A stretch of DNA of 9,111 nt from JAWVZU01 sp033722075 (GTDB taxonomy: Bacteria; Pseudomonadota; Gammaproteobacteria; Xanthomonadales; SZUA-38), in assembly GCA_033722075.1 (NCBI GenBank), contig JAWVZU010000160.1, forward strand, positions 1 through 9,111, read 5' to 3'. The first letter of the stretch is position 1. Each line of letters begins with the position of its first letter. A program made the translations under genes and the position numbers. Positions 5,879 to 9,111 of the stretch are shown here, one piece after another. The notes beneath the pieces were generated by a model, which was given only the letters and a program-made list of their open reading frames with translations, searched no databases and was not told where the DNA came from.

Positions 5879-7063
5879 CCAGGAATTGCGACCGAGATGA
5901 ACCAGGAAGTAAAAGTTCAAATTCAACCCGAAGCACTCACCCGGGAATTCATCAGCAGCCGGGTGGACCGGAATGGCCCGGACGCAGAACGTCTGACCGC
6001 GACGATCGCCATGCCCATCGTGCGCAAGGGCCCGGAAACGCGCCAGAACCCGATACGTCTGAAGAGTTGCCTGAAGCGCGCCAGCGACCACTTGCGGTCA
6101 CTGGGCGCCGACGAGACCTGGACCGAATCCCTGGCAGGCATCGAGCTGTCTGCGGATCAGTGGCGCGAACTGCAGCGCCACAGTGCCGCTTGCCTCCTGG
6201 CCGACCGGGACGAGTCGCATCTGGTCGGGATACCACACTCCTGGCCGGAGGCGGTGTGGGTCGGAAAATCACCGTGGCTGCGACCCCTCATCCAGTCGTG
6301 GATGTCCCCCTCGGAGGCAGCAATCCTGTGTCTGACCCTGGAAGAAGCATGGCTTCTGCAGGTCACCGCCGACGCAGTCTGGGAGGAAAAAGCCGATGCC
6401 CTGCCAATGACGCTGGAAGAGGCGGTCGGTGGCGATCTCGATCAACCATCGCTGCAGCATCACGGCGCCGGCCAGCAGACGCGTTTCCATGGTCAGGCCA
6501 TCAATCAGGACGACCGGGATGCGGATCTGGACCGCTTCTTTCAGGCCGTCGACGCCGCCCTGGACGCAACGCTCCAGACGCATGAGCGTCTCGCCAACAT
6601 GCCGCTCATCGTGGCCGGAACGGAGGAAGTGCTTGCTCGTTTCGAGCGCATCAGCAGCAGACAATTCTCCGACCGGATTGCCGGCAGCCCGCCGAGGGAC
6701 CGGCACGAGGATCTGGCCAGTACAGCTCGCAACAGCATGCGCGAGCGACGGATAAGCAAGGCCGCCAGCCGGGTCGCCGCGTGGCGGGAACTGGACAATG
6801 GCTCCATGTCCATCACGGAACTCGCCGGCGCGGCTTACGACGGTCGCGTCGAGGAACTTGTGGTCATTGGCCCGAAGCCCGTCTGGGGACGGGTCACCAG
6901 GGAACTCGACGTAGAGACGCACGGAGAGCGGCGCGATGAGAGCATCGATCTGATCGACTTCGCCCTGCGCCATGCCTGGAAGACCGGTGCCAAGGTGATG
7001 GCTGTCAACGGCAACCCCGAACAGCTCGCCGATCTGCAACTGGCGGGGCTGCTGCGCTACTGA
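5855..7063 (+). CDS. baeRF family protein (bacterial relative of archaeo-eukaryotic release factor 1)
   Basis: This protein of up to 402 residues resembles the stand-alone baeRF group, predicted ribosome-associated proteins related to eRF1/aRF1. Supporting features are the N-terminal strand with ATIAMPI and QNPIRLKSCLKRA (49-76), a central HHGAGQQTRFHGQ (202-214) followed by DLDRFFQAVDAAL (224-236), MPLIVAGTEEVLARF (249-263), and an L7Ae-like C-terminal part ending LQLAGLLRY, the usual end of baeRF family 3. The loop HGAGQQTRF is reminiscent of the eRF1 GGQ loop, but with GQQ. The start is uncertain. ATG 5855 has GAGG five bases upstream; ATG 5897 begins MNQEVKVQ, would free the upstream dyad for regulation, but has only a distant AGGA. 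The gene is divergent from the fusion gene, with 82 bases between starts, and 206 bases separate it from the CBS gene. A role in ribosome rescue or hibernation is inference. Confidence 0.75.
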   Translation: MVYRYFKQPGIATEMNQEVKVQIQPEALTREFISSRVDRNGPDAERLTATIAMPIVRKGPETRQNPIRLKSCLKRASDHLRSLGADETWTESLAGIELSADQWRELQRHSAACLLADRDESHLVGIPHSWPEAVWVGKSPWLRPLIQSWMSPSEAAILCLTLEEAWLLQVTADAVWEEKADALPMTLEEAVGGDLDQPSLQHHGAGQQTRFHGQAINQDDRDADLDRFFQAVDAALDATLQTHERLANMPLIVAGTEEVLARFERISSRQFSDRIAGSPPRDRHEDLASTARNSMRERRISKAASRVAAWRELDNGSMSITELAGAAYDGRVEELVVIGPKPVWGRVTRELDVETHGERRDESIDLIDFALRHAWKTGAKVMAVNGNPEQLADLQLAGLLRY

Positions 7064-7269
7064 GCGCAAGAAGTCGTCACCCACACCGCTTTCCATGTAA
7101 GAGTTGCAAAGCACCTTGTGGATTCTTTCAACTTCACAAAATGCGCAGCCCAGATTCCGGGCGAGGCGGACCGGTCGCGCTCTGGCATGGATGATGCAAC
7201 CACTTATACCCGCGATCGACTCTCGTGAGCGCGGTCGCGGCGATTCAATCCAAATACCGGAGACCATCC
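7064..7269 (+). promoter_or_regulatory. Intergenic region with the CBS gene promoter
   Basis: This 206-base gap contains the -24/-12 element listed separately. Upstream of it lies a short inverted repeat, TTGTG (7116-7120) and CACAA (7135-7139), separated by 14 bases and centred about 80 bases before the predicted start, a usual distance for an activator site. The repeat arms are only five bases, so this is suggestive at best. No terminator hairpin with a T-tract was seen after the baeRF stop. Confidence 0.5.
7183..7198 (+). promoter_or_regulatory. Sigma-54 (-24/-12) promoter of the CBS-rhodanese-ligase gene run
   Basis: TGGCATGGATGATGCA matches 10 of 12 specified positions of TGGCACG-N4-TTGC[AT], including the essential GG and GC ten bases apart. 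The predicted start is near 7209, leaving a leader of about 60 bases to the CBS ATG at 7270. It stands in the only sizeable gap before four same-strand genes, as expected for their promoter. Confidence 0.65.
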
Positions 7270-7695
7270 ATGCAAGTCAGAGAAATCATGACCCCCCATG
7301 CCGAGTACATCGGTCCGAAAACCACGCTGATTCAGGCGGCCCGCAAGATGGTCGATCTCGACTGCGGCTTTCTCCCGATCGCCGACTCGGCCGGCGCAAA
7401 GCTGAAAGGCGTTCTGACGGACCGCGACATCGTGGTTCGCGCCGTTGCCGAGGGCAAGAGCATGACCAATACCCCCGCGGACGAAATCAAGAGCGAGCGA
7501 GTGCTCTATTGCTTCGAAGACGATTCCGTGGAAGAAGCGGCGAGCAGTATGGAAGAGTGCCAAGTCTATCGTCTGGTCGTGCTGGACAACCGGGAATCCA
7601 AGAAGCTGACCGGCATCATTACGCTCGGTGATATCAGCCGGTCCGGTGAGAAGGATCTTGTGGGCAAGACGGCGCCGGAAGTGGCCGAAAGCTGA
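7270..7695 (+). CDS. Two-CBS-domain protein
   Basis: This 141-residue protein is a tandem CBS pair (Bateman module). CBS1 spans about 4-57: REIMTPHAEYIGPKTTL, then KGVLTDRDIVVRAVAEG. CBS2 spans about 78-125: VLYCFEDDSVEEAASSM, then LTGIITLGDISR. Such free-standing pairs usually bind AMP, ATP or S-adenosylmethionine and act as energy sensors or regulate partner proteins; the TDRD in CBS1 is the typical ribose-contacting position. No catalytic domain is attached. The start at 7270 is supported by GGAGA seven or eight bases upstream; the longer frame from 7225 would add 15 residues with no family resemblance. It is first in a plus-strand run (rhodanese 49 bases downstream) and sits behind a good sigma-54-type promoter. 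The ligand and partner are not known. Confidence 0.94.
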   Translation: MQVREIMTPHAEYIGPKTTLIQAARKMVDLDCGFLPIADSAGAKLKGVLTDRDIVVRAVAEGKSMTNTPADEIKSERVLYCFEDDSVEEAASSMEECQVYRLVVLDNRESKKLTGIITLGDISRSGEKDLVGKTAPEVAES

Positions 7696-7744
7696 TTCAA
7701 ACTCGGCAACGCTTGCTTTTCAATCCACAACGAGAGGACTCACC

Positions 7745-8068
7745 ATGCAGACGCTCAGCAAGAAAGAACTGAAGGAAATGAACGAACAGGAGCACGCGGA
7801 TTTCGTATTGATCAACGTTCTCCCTCGGGACGCCTTCCTCAAGCAACACATCCGCACCTCGGTCAATCTGCCCCAGGACGAGGACCAGTTCCCTGAACTG
7901 GTTGCGAAGGTGGCCGCGGACAAGGACCGAAAAGTGGTCGTGTACTGCGCCAATTTCGACTGTCCGGCCTCCCTCAAGGCGACGGAGAAGCTCGAAGCCG
8001 CCGGGTTCACGAAAGTCTACGACTACGCCGGTGGGACCGAGGACTGGTTCAGCGACCAGGCCGCCTGA
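7745..8068 (+). CDS. Rhodanese-like domain protein
   Basis: This 107-residue single rhodanese domain probably transfers sulfane sulfur or acts in thiol redox in the cytoplasm. The family marks are VLINVLPRDAFLKQHIRTSVNLP (21-43), the active-site strand VVVYC with the likely catalytic Cys68, and GFTKVYDYAGGTEDW (87-101). The loop after Cys68 reads ANFDCPAS, so it is longer than the common C-x-x-G-x-R loop and contains a second Cys (C73). A persulfide on C68 resolved by C73 is therefore conceivable. The start at 7745 follows AGAGGA at good spacing; the longer frame from 7628 overlaps the CBS gene and is rejected. It lies 49 bases after the CBS stop; that gap has only a 4-base GCAA/TTGC hairpin before TTTT, too weak to call a terminator. 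Confidence 0.92.
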   Translation: MQTLSKKELKEMNEQEHADFVLINVLPRDAFLKQHIRTSVNLPQDEDQFPELVAKVAADKDRKVVVYCANFDCPASLKATEKLEAAGFTKVYDYAGGTEDWFSDQAA

Positions 8069-8124
8069 GGTCAGGATGTAATCAGGTAGACGCCAAAAAA
8101 CAAGACCCGATGGAGAAGAAGCAA

Positions 8125-8313
8125 ATGGCACTGCGCCTGTTCCTGAAGCACATGAACGAACTCGGGGTCGGCGAGGAAGAGGAGCCGACCGGAATCGTTC
8201 GCGCTGCTTCCGGGACGACCGATGCATTTGAGGTGTTCAATCCGCGTGGAAAATTGCTTGGCTCGGTCGACCTGCGGACCGGCCGGGTCAAGATCCATGA
8301 CGTCCTGAAGTAA
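8125..8313 (+). CDS. Small protein of unknown function (62 residues)
   Basis: I do not recognise this protein. It begins MALRLFLKHMNELGVGEEEE, a short amphipathic helix followed by an acidic turn. It then reads as a small beta structure: TGIVRAASGTT, FEVFNPRGKLLGSVDLRTG, RVKIHDVLK. The pattern of short strands with a GKLLGSVD turn could be a tiny barrel, but no family is claimed. The start at 8125 is chosen because GGAGAAG lies nine bases upstream, while the alternative ATG at 8110 has no Shine-Dalgarno sequence. The gene sits 56 bases after the rhodanese stop and 19 bases before the ligase ATG, so it is probably co-transcribed with both. Coding is supported by spacing, the ribosome binding site and codon use like its neighbours. 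Confidence 0.68.
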   Translation: MALRLFLKHMNELGVGEEEEPTGIVRAASGTTDAFEVFNPRGKLLGSVDLRTGRVKIHDVLK

Positions 8314-8332
8314 GTGCGGTCCGTGGAAGTCA

Positions 8333-9111
8333 ATGTGCCCACCGACTGATCTGCTGAGCTCGGACGAACGAGCAAGGCTCGAACGGGCGGGCACCGACGG
8401 CTGGGTCCATCCGATGCTCGCGGTGCTCACCGATGAGCCGTTCTCGGATCCCGACTGGGTCTACGAGCGCAAGCTCGACGGCGTCCGGCTGCTCGCCTTT
8501 GCGCACTCAGGTTCGGTCCGGCTGCTCACCCGTAACCGCAAGGAGCGCAATGACCATTTCCCGGAAATCGCCGATGCGCTGGAATCCTGGGCAGCTGAGA
8601 CGGATTTCATCGTGGACGGAGAGGTCGTTTGTTTCAGCGGCACGCGCACCAGCTTTTCCCGGCTTCAGCAGCGCATCGGCATCTCCGACCCGGAGCAGGC
8701 CCGGGCCAGCGGCATCCGGATCTATTACTACGTGTTCGATCTGCTCAATCTCGGTGGGATAGATGTCCGTCCACTGCCCCTGCGACGTCGCAAGAGCCTG
8801 CTCAGTAAGGCCTTCTCTTTCGACGATCCACTCCGCTTCAGCCAGCACCGAAACGAGTGCGGCGAGGACTTCTTCGAGGAAGCGTGCAGCAAGGGTTGGG
8901 AAGGGCTGATTGCCAAGGATGCAGGCAGCGCGTATCTCTCCAAGCGCTCGCGCAGTTGGCTCAAGTTCAAGTGCGTGAATCGCCAGGAGCTGGTGGTGAC
9001 CGGTTTCACCGAGCCATCGGGAGCGCGGGAAGGCTTCGGTGCACTGCTCGTGGGCTTCTACCACGACGGAAAGCTGGTGGATGCCGGACGCGTCGGAACC
9101 GGTTACAGCGA
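8333..9111 (+). CDS. ATP-dependent DNA ligase, LigD type (3' end outside the window)
   Basis: The frame is open from the ATG at 8333 to the last base: 259 residues are visible and the gene continues. It is the adenylation domain of an ATP-dependent DNA ligase. Motif I is YERKLDGVR with the AMP-accepting lysine K47. Further motifs are TRNRKERN (66-73), motif III DGEVV (95-99), FDLL (135-138), motif IV EGLIAKD (190-196) and motif V WLKFKC (209-214). The OB-fold domain then starts (FGALLVGFY, AGRVGTGYS), typical of LigD and its relatives. No phosphoesterase domain precedes the ligase part. A polymerase domain could follow beyond the window. The closest role is double-strand end joining with Ku, but no Ku gene is visible here. 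Its Shine-Dalgarno sequence is weak (GGA), and the 19-base gap suggests it is read with the small gene before it. Confidence 0.93.
   Translation, partial: MCPPTDLLSSDERARLERAGTDGWVHPMLAVLTDEPFSDPDWVYERKLDGVRLLAFAHSGSVRLLTRNRKERNDHFPEIADALESWAAETDFIVDGEVVCFSGTRTSFSRLQQRIGISDPEQARASGIRIYYYVFDLLNLGGIDVRPLPLRRRKSLLSKAFSFDDPLRFSQHRNECGEDFFEEACSKGWEGLIAKDAGSAYLSKRSRSWLKFKCVNRQELVVTGFTEPSGAREGFGALLVGFYHDGKLVDAGRVGTGYS

Noticed and set aside
5116..6585. Long plus-strand open frame of 489 codons across the fusion gene and into the baeRF gene
   Set aside because: It is antisense to the well-supported SDR domain and then out of frame with the baeRF protein. The sequence is Arg/Gly/Pro-rich with no family motif, typical of a GC-rich shadow frame.
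6269..7267. Minus-strand open frame of 332 codons over the baeRF gene
   Set aside because: It is a shadow of the plus-strand gene. Its start lies in the intergenic promoter region and it shows no family pattern.
7104..7631. Plus-strand open frame of 175 codons over the CBS gene
   Set aside because: It overlaps the clear CBS reading frame, becomes Arg-rich with no domain, and begins in the promoter region.
7696..7744. Hairpin GCAA-CGC-TTGC followed by TTTT between the CBS and rhodanese genes
   Set aside because: A 4-base stem with a short T run is too weak to call a terminator, and the surrounding spacing suits co-transcription.
8433..8762. Plus-strand open frame of 109 codons inside the ligase
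   Set aside because: It is Ser/Arg-rich and out of frame with the ligase gene, which runs open to the end of the window.
8507..9064. Minus-strand open frame of 185 codons at the right end
   Set aside because: It is antisense to all the ligase motifs, which are intact on the plus strand.

Overview
The window is a compact, GC-rich stretch of bacterial chromosome, most likely from a gammaproteobacterium. The support is gene content: a sigma-54 activator, a lipoprotein resembling the DUF6491 group, a dodecin, a stand-alone baeRF-type protein and a LigD-type ligase. Acidic surfaces in several products would suit a halotolerant species. I cannot name a genus. No RNA genes, insertion sequences, CRISPR arrays or phage genes were seen, and no gene-free stretch exceeds about 210 bases.

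Layout. (1) Bases 1-1101, plus strand: the 3' part of a sigma-54-dependent response regulator (receiver remnant, AAA+, Fis-type HTH). (2) Bases 1140-3119, minus strand: a tight five-gene run, in transcription order dodecin, Cys-rich lipoprotein, exported tandem OB-like protein, four-helix membrane protein, PRC-barrel protein. (3) Bases 3283-5772, minus strand: an 829-residue fusion of an NAD-dependent epimerase/dehydratase with SPW-repeat and VKOR-like membrane domains. (4) From about 5855 to the end, plus strand: a baeRF family protein, a two-CBS protein, a rhodanese-like protein, a 62-residue unknown, and the start of an ATP-dependent DNA ligase that runs off the window.

How they may work together. 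The strongest non-coding signals are -24/-12 (sigma-54) promoters: a full consensus match in front of the fusion gene, a good match in front of the CBS gene, and a weaker one in front of dodecin. With a sigma-54 activator at the left edge, this suggests a co-regulated envelope, redox and stress locus: flavin buffering (dodecin), thiol/quinone redox (VKOR-like, rhodanese), ribosome-linked function (baeRF), adenylate sensing (CBS) and DNA end repair (ligase). The promoter matches are read directly from the sequence. Control by this particular activator, and a shared purpose, are inference.
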